64,000 nucleotides of DNA from Apricaphanius iberus (GCA_028564705.1 JAPXFQ010001507.1:434001-498000); one strand, 5' to 3'; counted from the first letter of the stretch, positions 1 to 13,390 are shown. Program-made: numbers and translations. Notes: generated by a model not told the origin, from the letters alone.

Positions 1-299
1 CTTAAGAAATAAAATTATAGATTAAAAAATATATAGTTATCTTTATTTTATGCAATTCATATAGTTAAAAGCAGGTTGTAACTAAATTGGGATTTTTGTT
101 CGGGACTGCATAGATGTACTTTAGTTTGAAGTTAAATTCACCTAAATTTTTCAGTGGGAGATTGTGCAACTTCAATAAAAAATGCATTTACTTTTCATAC
201 ATTTATAAATTTTTTAGTAGTGAAGTCAATTCATATTTAGATCACTATAAATAAACTTTTCATTTCTCTATAACATTTCTTTGTTTTCACTTTCTTTAG

Positions 300-557
300 G
301 ACTAAAATACTGGGTGTTTAAGGACAATATCGTAGAGGAGGGTTACCCACGTCCAATCAGTGACTTTGGCCTGCCTATGGAGGGTGTGGATGCAGCTTTT
401 GTTTGGCTTCACAATGACAAAACCTACTTCTTTAAGGACAAAAACTACTGGCGCTACGATGACCACATAAGGCGCATGGACCTGGGCTTCCCCAAAGAGA
501 CCACCCTCTGGAAAGGGTTGCCATCACAACTTGATGATGTCATGAGGTGGTCTGATG
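300..557 (+). CDS. mmp17: MMP17 (MT4-MMP) penultimate coding exon, hemopexin domain
   Basis: This exon encodes about 85 residues of the hemopexin-like propeller of a membrane-type matrix metalloproteinase. Visible motifs are [32 protein letters not shown] and DDVMRWSDG, the blade repeats expected of MMP hemopexin domains and close to vertebrate MMP17. It is bounded by a good acceptor (TTTCTTTAG, ending at 299) and donor (GATG|GTGAGT after 557). It begins with two bases of a split codon and ends in phase 1, which fits exactly the exon starting at 10724. The propeptide, catalytic domain and first hemopexin blades lie to the left of the window. In the family this domain helps with substrate recognition and dimerisation outside the cell. 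The assignment to MMP17 rather than MMP25 rests mostly on the C-terminal exon. Confidence 0.93.
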
Positions 558-1149
558 GTGAGTAGGGATGGGTACCAATAGTTCACACATAAACTTTAGT
601 AACCAGACTGAAAAGCAGTACACATTTCAGTGCCTTATTGCGATTCTTTCTTTTTTTTTCGGAGATGTCCAGCACTATGGACTCTGGGCATACAAGGGCC
701 AAGAGTGATGCCCTATATCACCACAAAAGACTAACATGGTAATCTTTTGGAAAAAAAAATGCTAAAAGTTAGGTCTATCGAAATTAAAGCACCAACGCGG
801 GTTGATTAATTCCCAGAATTAACTCTTTTTATTATTATATTTATTTTATTTTACGCAATTAACGCATACACAGAACACCACCCTATTTATAATTCAACCC
901 ACACTACATCAGCTCTCCTTCCTAACCAGCCAAACTGCGGATTGTTGTGCAGCAGCATGTGTTTGTGATCCTAAATGGCATGTGAATATATTATTATTGC
1001 CATATTGGCTTTGTGGTGATATGATAAGTTCATAAGTTGTCTGTGGGAATTATCCATCCACTTCGGATGTCAGTTCAGGTGATTTTGCAAATTGTGTGGT
1101 GCAGAGTTTAAATGCACTGTATTAAAGTTGATTAATGCGTGTTGACTCA

Positions 1150-1760
1150 CACTGTAAACCCCATTGTTGAGATTACTTAGTAGCTGAAACTCAATATTCT
1201 GAAAAAAATTATTCTAACTCAAATGTGTTGAGTTAGTCCAGCATATTATTTTGTTTTGAGAACAAGTAACTCAAACTTTTTTGTGTCCTAATTATCATAT
1301 TTCCCAGGGTGCTTAGGGGCGTGTTTTTCACACCATGAGTGACTTGGAAGTCTGTTGTATTAAGATACCCGTTGTGATCAATCACAAATTATATAATTAT
1401 TCAGAAAGTGGTGTCAGTATTAAAACTGCATTCACAGTGATTACAGTTCTGGTCATTGAATCACTTGTGTTGAGAATTATAGGTCTTAAGAGCATAAAAA
1501 AATATATTGTTTTCATGTGAGTTATCTTTAAATTAATCTCAGTCCTATTAAAGTGCATGACACTAATACAACTTAAAGGTAGTGTACTGAAGATTTTTGA
1601 GTTGGCTTAATTGCTAAGTTTAATTTAATTATAATATAAAAATGTATTTAACATAAACTCAAAATATTTAAGCTTTCATATACTCAAATATCTGAGTTCA
1701 TTGAGTTAACTGATTGCCTCACTTTTTTTGAGTTCTGCCTACTTATCCGGGTTTACAGTG
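1150..1760. mobile_element. MITE-like element with CACTG...CAGTG ends (EnSpm/CACTA-like)
   Basis: The left end reads CACTGTAAACCC and the right end GGGTTTACAGTG, a perfect 12-bp terminal inverted repeat enclosing 611 bp. CA flanks both sides (1148-1149 and 1761-1762) and may be a 2-bp target duplication. The interior is AT-rich, with repeated TTGAGTTA/AACTCAAA motifs that are partly palindromic between the two halves, and no transposase. CACTG ends and a 2-3 bp duplication are typical of EnSpm/CACTA elements in fish; this copy would be non-autonomous. Other families can share short CACTG ends, so the superfamily is provisional. Confidence 0.65.
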
Positions 1761-4700
1761 CACCATATAGCTTCAGTACATCTCATAGTGAGATACCGCT
1801 GCATTAAAAATGCAAAATTACTCAGTTAAAGTGATGTTTTCGGTCTTAAATTAGTGCTAACTATTAGCGGAAGTGGCTGTGTAGATCTTCACAATAAGAG
1901 CATTTATTTCCTGTTGTGATGAACTGGAGAATCTGCTGAGTGTTTACTTTAGGAAAATGGTAAATTGTGACATTTGATGACTAAGTCTATATTATATTTG
2001 ATTTATGTGATATTTAACAGACTGCTGATATCCAAATATTAAGTCTATTCATATATTTTAATTAGTTCTACCTCTATTTATTATTTTTAATATGAGACCA
2101 CACATACATTGTAAATGTGACTGGAGTTTAAAACAAAAAATGTATTTATTTCTTCTATATATAATTGTTTAAAAGAGCAGCTGCATCTAGATTTGTCATT
2201 TTATTCACATTGAAAATTGAAGTTAGAATAAGCTGTTCAGGTTCATATTTTTAGCATTCGTGCAGTTTATTTACCTTAATTTCAGTTTGCATGATTCTTT
2301 GGAATAGCTGCAGTATGCAGATGCATTTGTTTATTGAGTTCTGCTGTTTGTAAAGTGTGTCAAAATAGTTTATTTTTCCATCAATTTATGTTTATTTTTG
2401 CCAACGCTCGGCCTCACATTCACAGAGTCAAACATTTTCAAACCTTGGAGCTCACCCAGTATAATCACACTGTGCAGCTCCACTGTACCAAGGTCACAAT
2501 GACTGCTTCCATCAGAGTATGATACTTACAGTTATCTGACCCCATGAAAAAGAGAGCTATAAAATGGTTCTGAACATTTTGATTAAAAATCGGGACCATT
2601 GGGATCTGGGTTGTGCTCCTAATGTGGTGTTTTGAAGGTCCCAGGTCACACATTTGCTGCCAGGATGCCCCTCTATCTGCAGGGCATGTGCAGGCAAGCA
2701 AGCCTTTTCACTGTCAGGTGTTTAGTAGGTTGTTTTCTGTTGACTGAGCGTGCTGACTCCGAGGTCTCCTACCTCTTTGTATGACAGTGTGAGGGAGTAA
2801 AATAAAGAGAGAGGGAGGAGTTCAGTCAATTCCATGGCTCTCACACAGCCTCAACTCCAGCCATTATCACCACAGAGCCTGGAAGGGTAAACCTGCGCAC
2901 ACAGACGCACATAGACAGATCACTGGGGTTTGGAGCTGGAGCCACATCAAAGTCTGTTCTCGGTTTGTTTCACCAGCTTGTGATCAAAGGAGAGAGAAAA
3001 CCGAGTGACAAACACAGGAGGAGAAAAGAGAGTGATAGAGCAGAAGAAACAGGGGATGAAGTGACATAACAGAATGTTGGTATGAAAAGATGAATAGTAC
3101 ATGAATCTTCAAGTGGTTTAATCAAAACTCTAAGGGCAACTAATCCAAAGAGGGGGTATTAGGACACCTGAAAGTATCTTGAAATCAACATCTTAAAGCA
3201 ATAGGGTAAAACAGCTAAATGTAATATCTTTACTCTTAGGAAATTTTTGAAAAGATTGAGAATTCATTAACAGGCTCATGCTTAGGTGTGCACATTCATT
3301 TTTCGTAAATGTGAAAACTACAACAGTTGCCTGATTTACAGTAGTCAGGGGCATTGGTTTGATTTTTTAATCAAATCAGTAATGAAATTGCATTTGTTTG
3401 AATTTTTAGATTATCTCCATAGTTACATTCAGGACATTAAAATGTGTCTCTCCAAAATTTTCTTCATTTTTATGACAACAAAACTGAAAACCAAAATCAC
3501 TAAACAAAAACAAATATTTTTTAAATCCCTGGCCAAAGTGGAGATTTGCATTTTCTCCATTTTCAGCATCTGCGTGTGGACAGACGAAAACAGAGTTTTA
3601 AGAGCTGTAACATCACTATGCGCGACATAAAATGCTCAGACATCTCTTGTGCGACCTGTGTTTACTCTCAAAAACAGCATTTATGCCCTCAGAGATGTGT
3701 TGGTATCATCCATTGTTAAAGCACGTTTTGCTTGTTTTCTTTTACAAGCTGTATGACTGCTCTGTGCTGAGGATAGAGCATAGAAACTTACTCTGAGTGG
3801 ATAGGATTTGGGAGAACTACTTCGCCCTACAGGTTTGCCACGTCTATGAATGTGCTGAAAAACACATCTATCCAGTTATCTGTGGATGGAGATATTTTTT
3901 TTAAGGAGCTTAGGAAAATCTTTGTTTAAAAAAAAACCCGGCTACATGTGGACATGGCCTTATGGTGCATTCAGACCACAAGCTTTGTCAGCGTCAAGCA
4001 ACGCTCATGAAGCAACTAGTTCGACGTATATACATAGAGGATACATTTTTAAGCTGAAGCTTGCAAAGCTCGTAGGCGGGCCTTTCTCTACTGGATGTTT
4101 TAAACACTAGTGGATCGTGGTTGGCTAGGCAGCGTCAACGTTGGGCAACGTCACTACAATGAGATGCTCTGATTAGTTGCCATCCTGCATCAAGAACATT
4201 AGGACCATCAAAAAGATGGAGCTACTGGAAAATAGAATTATGGTTTTAACAAGCAATATCATACTGAGAAACTGACAGTATGTTGAATAGGAATATTATG
4301 TGGAAGAGCGATTATGTTAATTGAGGCAAGCAGAGTACTACTGACAACCTCTGAAGATGGAAACAAATCTGCACAGACGATACAGTCATATTTAGTTTAT
4401 ATTTGTATGTTGAATGTTCATGTTATTACATTATAGAGTGATCAGATGCATATTGATTCATTAAAAGAGCTTTTTTCGCTTCACATTGTAACTATGACTT
4501 GTAGCTTGCATACACACTGTTTGCTCTCAGACATGTTATGATAGGATTGAAAGGGATTTAATAACAATACTATTGCATCTAAAGGTTCTTTAGGTCATTT
4601 TGAGCTTCAAGGTGACAGGTTAAGTTATGATTAAGAAGGGTTAAGTACATCCGAGTGTGTCCAATGTTCTGCTTAGAAGTGAGGTGGAGGTAAGGGCATC

Positions 4701-7700
4701 GTCACTCAAAGATAAAATCTTGAGTCAAGAAAACTTTACCATCTGACAAAGAAAACAAAGTACAGACAACATTTTCCAGAAAGTAAAGATGGACTTATTG
4801 CAAGTTTTTTTGTTTTTGTTTTTTTTTTCCTTAGGTGAATGTATATTATTTTATAACATATAAAAAAATGTTGCGGTGATATTTGGTTTACTGGGTGACG
4901 ATCGAAAAGTCATTGATTTTGAGTTGACTAGGAAAGTTATAGTTGACCTGGAAAAACTATCACAAATTTGTGGATTTTTGGTTGACCAGGAGACTGTCAT
5001 GTGGCGCAGACTGCCTAGCGCACAGCACCGCATCTCATTCAGAAATAATGTCAGGTAAGCACTTCATTTTAATCTTCTAATGGTCAAATGCATTACACAG
5101 TGAAATGTATATTTTATATGGATGTTACATAAAACTTAGGACTGTCGTAGCTTAATCCAGGCACTATGTTTACTTATATAATAATGCTGGCAACCTGTTA
5201 AAAACACCAGGCCTAGTGTAATCAGTTAGCTAGCAATGCTTTGTTCATGGCTTAATTCATACAGTCAACGCTTTTATCAAACCACATTTAGATCAAATAA
5301 AATTTCCAACTGACCATTAGCCATTTCGTACATAAACAATGTTTAACATTAAAAGGTCCAATTAATTTACTACATTAAAAGTCCACAACAAGCTTTGTGT
5401 CCACAATCCTCCATAATGTGCAGCTGAAAACCTCTGAAAACTCTTTCAGTGCGTCCATTTCTCAAACTTTTTGTTACTCCAATATAATGAAGAAAAATAT
5501 ATAGGCTAGGTTAAAATAGTCTAATAATTACCTATATCACTACAGTTTCTAAAAGTAGCCTAAGTGATTTCTCATAACATAAAGTGTATGTTTTTTGTTA
5601 TATATTTCAGATGTCCTCACGGAGTAGCCGGGCACCGTCATGAATGACTTTGCCTTATTTGGTCAGCAAGACAAAATTGGCTCCATTATGCGCCAAACCG
5701 GGCAGGAGGAGTTGGACATGGTGAAATCATGAATAAAAGCTTAATTAAATGAAATAACTTGTAGTTTGTTTACTTCTATGTTTCTTAAGCATGTTTACTA
5801 GTTTTACTAAATAAAAAAATTACTTCATGTTATCCAGGACATTCTACTGTAGTCATGTTACAATTTCAGTGTTGTTCCAATTCCATTGGTCTATAGTTAA
5901 TAAATCAACTTTGTTTCATTATTAATTTAGGGTGCAAACTGATATTGAATCAACATTGAACTCTGACGTTGATTCACTGATTTAACACTAACAATCCAAT
6001 GTGGATTCAACAGAGTTTCAATGCCCGTTTGCTATCTGGGTGAGGACTATGTTACCCATGCTCTGGGCTAACGCCAAAACTTTTGCTAAGATGTATTGGG
6101 TTTCTCTATCCAAGACTTTGTACTCATTCATAATTCTGATCAAGAGCGCAGACATTTTTGGATCTGCAGCCAGGGCAGTCCCAAGCTCCTAACCCAATTG
6201 CCTTAAGCCACTTTTCAGACACCAAACAACTAGTGATCAATTTAACTCCCCCATAAGACAAGAATGGGTCACAATTGGTCAGAATTTGTTCCAAGTTGAT
6301 TTCAATCATATCACAGTGAATATCGAAAGGAGGACTATAAATATAAATTCTTCAAAAAATATATTTTTGGGGAAAAATAAGCCATTTGAATTAATGATAT
6401 TTTTAAGCCTTCCTCAGTCTAGCATTGAAACATAAAACTAAATTTAAAAAAGCTAAAGCCCAAACAAAATGTGTCACTGTCAAAAGGTTTGCTCATGACT
6501 GTAGAAGTTTTAGTTAATATGTTGCAGTAATTCACGGCATTAAATGTATATACATTGAGGTTTATAAAATAAATCGAAATAAGCCTACTGCTAGTAAGAC
6601 TGGACAATAGTAAAGATACAACTCTAAGAAAAGAATAATACCGGTTTATATTGAGGGCATGATGGGTCATTAGAAGCAGCTAACAGTCAGAAGTAAAAGA
6701 TGTATTCAACAACTTCTGAAATCTCAAGGTATTCACCCTTCAGGAAAAAAAAAGAAAAAAAGTTAAAGAGAAAATTATGCAGTTTAATTTTACGCACTTA
6801 AGGTTTAAGTGATGGTTTAAGAGGGTGACCTTCCTCGTGTTTGTATTCATGTTTTTAGAATTCAAACTTTTGCAAAGTTAAGGCAAGTTTGAAAAGCAAA
6901 TACTTTACATAAGTCGTATTTCTGAGAGAGATTTTTTTTTCCAGTCCAGTGTAGGGATAATCCAGAGAGACATGGATGTCACAGATGGTCCTCTGAGAAA
7001 TGAAATAACTCATATCCATCATAAAGAATGGTGCATGCTAAACAGTAGGGTTTATGTGAGGTGGGTAATTTCCATCCATTTTTAAAAGCAGTCAAACATA
7101 AGTTAGAGGTGGCAGTGTAAATATTCAGTAATATAATTGTGTCTGATTATTAAACATTGGTTAAATTGTAAGTCATATTACAATATTCGCACCTCAAAAT
7201 GGCCCAACAGAACAAACCCAGATTTTTTACTTGTGTAATTTAAGTCGATTAATAATAACTTTTATGCCTGCTAGTTTAAATAATTAAAAATCCACACTAT
7301 AGACAAATTTTACAGCAATTCAGTGAAAATGTTTGATCTGAATTTAAGGTAGAAAACTCACATGTAAACATCTATTGTTTTTACATTTTTAGGCTTGATT
7401 TATCAAGATTTCTAATAGCGACGTGCAACGCTTACTTTGGTGGTGATCTACTAAGATTGTGTGAGCAATTCATAACAGGCGCAAGGAGCAGTATTCAAAT
7501 GAGGAGTTTGTGGCCATCATTGTGAGCTGCACCACATTTAGAGAGAGGAGGAACATGCGCATGTGGGGGGACATATGTCTCAATTCTATGGCTGTTACAG
7601 AATGAATTACTATTAGGCTAGAATATTGTGAATTATTTTTTCTGTTTGTCTGTAATAAATGTAATGCATGCTGTGTACATGCGCTGCTCTGTGCTGCATG

Positions 7701-8218
7701 CATAGTCAGACTGATTAAAGCTCCAGCATGTCCGGAACAGGCATGGTAAAATGTCCATATTCTACTAATGTTGGTAAAATGCACCACACTTCATCATGGC
7801 CTCTATTAAATTTCAAGTTGCAGTAGAAAAAAATATTATGTTGAAAATATGTTATCTGAAATGAATGAATTTTTGTTTTTAAAATGTCATACATATATCC
7901 ATTTTGTCTTTGTAATATTGTACATGATTACTACATTTAATTAATTAGAACCCAGCAAGATTTACCACTACGAGGGAAACTAATGAGAATCCATGAGAAT
8001 CATAACTCACTCTTATGATGTGTCTTTGGGTGAAAAACTGGTAAATATTTACATACAGGTTTATGATCATTAGAGTGTTAATTACTACTAGGTTATTTTG
8101 TGTGTAAATTACTTTTTTTGTTTTTCAGTAATAAACCTCTATTGAATGAGGTGGCGCAAAGTTAAGACATGCCTTTCAGAAGCGCTAAATATGGATGCTA
8201 AAATAGCAGGCGCATTGA

Positions 8219-8246
8219 TTTACTAAGCATTTTTATGCTTAGTAAA
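8219..8246. repeat. Perfect 12-bp inverted repeat, 4-base loop
   Basis: TTTACTAAGCAT and ATGCTTAGTAAA are exact reverse complements separated by TTTT. The surrounding sequence (GGCGCA...TGCGCC at 8209-8256) extends the symmetry, suggesting the end or centre of a degraded MITE rather than an isolated hairpin. Confidence 0.7.
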
Positions 8247-10723
8247 TTACACTGCGCCTAGAATGCCTACTTATTTGCCTGTTCTTCTCCCAATATGGTG
8301 TGTCTTCTTACAGAAACATCCAGATTGCATATTCAGATTAGGGAAAAGTGCTAAACGGATTGTGTCCGTAAATGGTTTATATATATATTATGAATAATTA
8401 ATAACCATTCACAGTTGTTATAAATTATAATAACTGTGAATTTGTTAGTTCAGTTTACAACTTAGACTTAGCTTTTTAACCTTGCATTAGTGATTGTTAG
8501 CGCAGCCAGTAATGGGCAGCAATCTCAGTGTGTATATATAGGAGAATGTAGATCCTCTGGGATTTCCAAAAGGCTACCAATATTCTTAAATTCATCATAG
8601 ACATAAGTTCAAGAGAAAAACATACGTAGCTGTTTCAAACACCTCAAGGATTCTAAAATAGCAAACTGATTCTTTTTCTCTCAGTAACAGCTTCCACACA
8701 GATGAGCTTTGCTTTTAGTGCAACCTGTTAGCTCTTAGGTATGGTGTGTTTACCAATAGAAACGGGGCTTTTTTTAGGTCTTTGGCCAAGGCCTAGAGCT
8801 GAGCTTCAGCTAATTCTCGTCACAGGCTAATTTCATAGTGCATCTAAAAAATTCAGGACACCACAATCCATTCAACATTCATTAATAAAATGGGCTATTA
8901 AGGCCATACACTGACGTTTTTGTTTTTTCAATTACCCAATACAAATGTCACAGACTATGTAAATTTTATGTAAAATTTGTGATTTGCTTTAACTGTGCAA
9001 AGTGTTTTTGCCATTTTATTTCAAGCCAAAAGCATGGAGTTATAAATCAAAGGCATCTGCCCTTACTCATCTCCCTTGCTGAGCAACTATTCACTGAAGT
9101 ACTAAAGAGTTAGAGACCTTGGATATCTTCCAATGTGAACTATTACTAGTGGAAGGACATTTTTCATTTCGGTCCTTTTCTTTATTTTGTGCCTGCTTTT
9201 TAATGAAGCATGCTATTATAACTTGTTTCCTGCTTTGCTTGTTTACCTAAGTCAATAAGTTAATTAAGAAAATGTATGTAATCCAGCTGGCCTTGGCCAA
9301 GCTCATTGCCTTTCACTTAAACTAACTCAAGTATATTGGAAAATGTATGAATTCATAAACCATGGTACCTCTGTTAAAACGGAATTCATTAAATGTGTCA
9401 TTCAGTGTGAGAGCTTTCGACCTTATTCCATTGCATCAGTCTTTTAAAAAAGAGGATTCTGTAGACTTTTATGTTCAAGTCAGAACCAATTTTTGACTCT
9501 TTACTTGCCGCAGAAAGCCTATGGTAGGAATATTGCCCCAAAATTTGCCATCATCACTTCACATACTGGAACACAACAAGGTGGCATTTTCATCCGAGGT
9601 GGACAGAGCCAGACTACATTTGGTATTTCAGCGACTCCAATTAACTTAAGTGCCCCGTAGTGGAAGAACAGGCGGAGTGTTGAGTATATCAGTAACAGCC
9701 TGGTGACTCATTGCAGTTATGAGGGAAAAAAAGGTCCACAAGGTTGTGCTGTATTGGTCTGTTGGCCAAGAAAATATATTTGTTTTCGTTGCAAAGCTGC
9801 AATACTCTTCTTTAGATACACATGGATAAGGGTTTTATTCAAATACAACAAACGCAATGCCACAAAAGCAAATGAATAGCCATGTATCATATGTATACTT
9901 ATCTTACAGTATTTATGATGGTGATATTGCCTTAATAAGGATTGTTTATACATGATTCTACTAAGGCATTTGGTGTTGATTGTTTGTTCTGGTTGGATAA
10001 TATCTTTGCTGCAGTACATTTAATGATTAAATACAAGCTTGTGATAGCACATTATGTGTAACACTAATGCGTTTTTGTGTCTGTTTTTGGTTGTATGTCA
10101 GTTGAACAAACATTGTTCTTTAATTTTAGTTTAGCTCTATGTCAGCAAATTATTTGAACAAATTACTGGATTGTTTTCCCCAGTTTGTTGCCAATTTTAA
10201 TGACCCAAAATCTAATTAATTAATTAGTGGCTCAGTTATGACTCATGTATAACTTGGTTAACTGCAAATGGAGGTTTTATTTATTTAACCAGACTGTAAT
10301 TTTTCTTGATATTTTTTTGTATATTTCACTCAAATGTTTACATGTACTCATCATGAATCATTTTATGAAGTACTTTTTTACTGGAAACAAAAACTGTGTG
10401 CACAAGTTTCAATATATTGTGGATTTTCTTTCTCTTTAAATATCCATATAGATTAATACTTGTGCACCTAACTGTAGATTTAAAAATAATAATTGAATTC
10501 ATGTTTTAAAATCATTCCCCTTAAAAAAAGAACTACTTAAATGAATCTACAAAATCCAAAAATTTTTGATAGGCTTAAAGATGAAAATCCTTCAAATGTA
10601 CATGTGTATATTCATATCACCCTGATATGAGGTCTAGCATTCAGAAATTCATCGGTAATAGACACATATTTCAAGCAATAAATTATTTCACTAACTCAGA
10701 CCTTCTTTCTTCCCTGTCTAAAG

Positions 10724-11049
10724 GCTCAACGTACTTCTTTAAGGGGAAGGAGTATTGGCGAGTGCCAGGCAGTGACATGGAAGCAGAAACAGGATACCCC
10801 CACCTGATTGCGAAGGACTGGCTGCTTTGCACCGAGATGCAGTCGGATTCTCCAGACACAGACACCAAAAGCACAGAGACCAGGGTCAACGTGCACCGGC
10901 GCCCAGACCATGCAGAGAATGGATATGAGGTGTGCTCCTGCACCTCAGACACTGCTTCACCTTTGGGTGTCCGCCCCACCCCGTCATCACTCTGGCTGCT
11001 GCCATTTCTGTGGACGCTCTTACTGAGCTTCTGCTCTGAACTTCTATGA
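10724..11049 (+). CDS. mmp17: MMP17 terminal coding exon: last hemopexin blade, linker and GPI-anchor signal
   Basis: The exon opens after the acceptor CTGTCTAAAG and continues the phase-1 codon (G+GC) from the exon ending at 557. It encodes STYFFKGKEYWRVPGSDMEA, then the blade end with DWLLC, a low-complexity Ser/Thr/Asp linker, the signature GYEVCSCTS and a hydrophobic tail (LWLLPFLWTLLLSFCSELL) before TGA at 11047-11049. The GYEVCSCTS motif followed by a hydrophobic tail with no cytosolic segment is characteristic of MMP17, which is GPI-anchored; the anchor would attach just before the hydrophobic stretch. DWLLC supplies the terminal cysteine of the hemopexin disulphide. The upstream in-frame stretch 10627-10723 is intron. 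Which teleost paralogue (a or b) this is cannot be told from these exons. Confidence 0.93.
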
Positions 11050-11093
11050 TGCTGAAACATGGGACGAAGTTCTTTGAAGAGGACTGACCAATA

Positions 11094-11099
11094 ATTAAA
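11094..11099 (+). terminator. Candidate mmp17 poly(A) signal ATTAAA
   Basis: ATTAAA lies 45 bases after the mmp17 stop codon and is followed by a T-rich stretch (11110-11145). It is the common variant of the poly(A) signal. A short 3' UTR is inferred; later ATTAAA/AATAAA-like strings exist, so the real cleavage site could be further downstream. Confidence 0.35.
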
Positions 11100-11439
11100 A
11101 AATGTTCACATTACATTTTTGTATCTTTTGTTTTTATTTTGCAGTTATTTATTCAATATTAAATAATTTGTGGGGGAGGGGGAGTTGCACCATCTGACTT
11201 TTAATGCATTTTTTATGATGAAACGCAAAATCTCAGCAAGTTTCACACAACAGAAGCATTTCCCAAAAAGAAGAGGGTGTTATTTTGCCTCCAGGTGCAC
11301 CTGGTTTATCACAGTTAACTATCATAGAATTAAAGTATTTCTGTATTGACATTAGAAATAGATAACCAAACTATATACCAAATTCAGTTTTCAAATGATG
11401 ATTTAAGTTTTTAAATCACAAGTTAACTGGGATAGACCA

Positions 11440-12160
11440 CAGTTTTATGACTAAATATCCCTTTTGTTGTTCCACCTTCTGGTAGCTATAACTGCTATTA
11501 AGCATTTGGCATAATTGGTAATCAGTCTTTCACATCACGGTGGAGAGATTTTCCCCCACTGTTGTTTAAGTATTGTTTTAACTCAGCCATATAAGGGTTT
11601 TTTTAATGAGCAGGATTCATAGTTTCATCAAAAAGAAAAAATAAATGTATCCAGTTTCTGAAACAGCAAAGCAGCCCCAGACCATCACATTACCACCACC
11701 ATCTTTGGTTATGAGTTTGATGTTTTCTTTTCTGAAATACTGCATTGATGGGTAAACGCAGGACACCTTTAAAACATGACATGTTTTGTTTTGGGGATCA
11801 TGACAATTATTTTTGGCAAAACTGAGATGAGCCTTGGTTTTGGTCAGTAGTGGTTTTTGCCTTGAAACTCTCCCATAGGTTCCATTTTCGTCCAATATTT
11901 TTCGGACTGTTGAGCATTGTACTCTTACCTTAACTGAGACAAATGAGGCCTGCTTTGTGGTAGATGCTGTTCTTGGTTCTTTAATTAGCTCCTGATTGAA
12001 CTGTTGATTCATTTTTGCAGTTATTCCAGCAGGCCTGCCACTCCTGGGAAGGTTGACCACATTTTCTCAGTTTGTGGACAATGTCTCACACTGTGGTTTG
12101 ATTAACTCTCAAAACCTCAGAAATTGATTTGTAACCTGTTCCAGACGGATAGATTAAAAT
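11440..12160 (-). pseudogene. Degenerate Tc1/mariner transposase
   Basis: Reading right to left, the translation has the Tc1-like helix-turn-helix region (NLPRSGRPAGIT, EPRTASTTKQASF, YGRVSRQKPLL, AHLSFAKNN) and the catalytic-domain signature GGGNVMVWGCFA. After a frame break the C-terminal part is recognisable between 11616 and 11460. An open frame covers 11617-12060, but the segment between HDPQN and GGGN is shortened and altered, so the usual TDE motif with the first catalytic aspartate is not visible. Stops and frameshifts mark it as dead. Terminal inverted repeats were not resolved. Confidence 0.85.
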
Positions 12161-13191
12161 CTTTTTTTTTAGATATGATAAGACAAAATATTTTCTTATA
12201 TTTAATGGGAATCAAATAAGAAATTTTTTCTAAGTGTATATTTGAATAATTCAAAAAAATTATTCAAACATATGTTAATCAGCAAATTCCTAACTGCTCA
12301 TTATGAGAATTAATGTTTAAACGTGCTCCTCCTGAGTAGATGGATGGACCAGTTTCCTCACCATAATCTTTTGAATCGACTCCAAAATGAGGACCTCCTG
12401 TTCATCTGTGAGCTGCGAGCATGTCACACAACTACCCTGCTGTCGGCTGAAGTTTCCATACTCCTGTTTATTTTATTGCCTGCAGCTGCATCATTGTGGG
12501 TGCTGGATTTATTCTTGGTGTAAAGATATATTTACCTATACACTGATATATTTGACAGGAGTTTTTGCAGCTATTGCATCACCAAGTGGACTGTGTATAT
12601 TTAAGCTGTGTTTTTTAATGTATAATATTTTTGTAGAAAAATAATAAAATAATATAAATGAATTGCATTTGTGTCTTCTTAACCAAATTAAATTGAGCAC
12701 ATTCATTTGGCTGTGTATGGACTATAGATATTAAGTAGTTGCAATCAGAAGTTCACATACACTATGATACCCAAGTGCTATTCATTTTCAAGTTTTATTA
12801 ATGCAAGTATTGAATTGTTTTCTGTCAATCGAATAATTATACATACAATATATATATTTAATGGCGTTCATTGACAGTTGAGACCACAAGTTGAATTTAT
12901 TGTCCATTTAACTACAGTGCAAATCATACATTTAGTCTAAAACATGTATCTCAGCTTCCATCTCAGCCATGTGTGTTTTGCAGCCATCAACATTTTTTTT
13001 TTTTTTTTATCACATACCTTCAAAACTTACAATTGATTGCAGGCACCAACCCAAAAAGACTGAATGCTGAAACATAAATTTGAAAAATTATTCAAATGTT
13101 AATTTATGGGTGTGCACACTTACAGCATGTAACCATACAGTATTGTACTCTCTACAATTGCAGTTGAATTATACAGATTCAAAGTAACACC

Positions 13192-13390
13192 TGGTTAGAC
13201 AGGTAGCTAGGAAGAGATAGGTTAATGTTAGTAGCCAGGTAGAGTGTCAAAAGCTAGGAAGAGACAGGTTAATGTTAATTATCAGGTAGAGTAGCTAGGT
13301 AGAGATAGATTAATGTAAGCCAGGTAGAGAGTGTTAGTAGCTAGGTCTCCTAGTAGCTAGGAGACAGGTTAATGTTAGTAGCTATGCTGC
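13192..13390. repeat. Minisatellite-like tandem repeat
   Basis: Imperfect units built from GTAGCTAGGAAGAGA, CAGGTTAATGTTA and CAGGTAGAG recur about five times over 200 bp with variable spacing. The unit is roughly 28-55 bp and degenerate. Such arrays are often length-polymorphic. No coding frame runs through it. Confidence 0.7.

Larger units (their letters stand above)
558..10723 (+). other. mmp17: Large mmp17 intron (about 10.2 kb)
   Basis: The intron joins the two hemopexin exons with matching phase. It is AT-rich and has no supported gene inside. It holds a CACTG...CAGTG element (1150-1760), degraded repeat-like sequence around 3290-4200 and 7390-8290, and two strong hairpins (8219-8246 and 8408-8441). 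The short open frames here (for example 3286-3630, 7470-7787 and 9717-10019) have no recognisable domain and no matching splice signals. I see nothing interpretable in most of 8500-10600. Confidence 0.75.

Noticed and set aside
4864..5058. Exon-like open frame with a CAG|GTAAGC donor, and a possible follow-on exon at 5611 with AATAAA soon after
   Set aside because: The frame has a TAA at 4861 in the same frame and no acceptor between it and the open stretch. The first codon is GTG. No domain was recognised, and the antisense frame is equally long.
10627..11049. One long ORF as a single mmp17 exon
   Set aside because: Codons before 10724 are intronic: there is an AAAG acceptor at 10723 and the hemopexin homology begins only afterwards.
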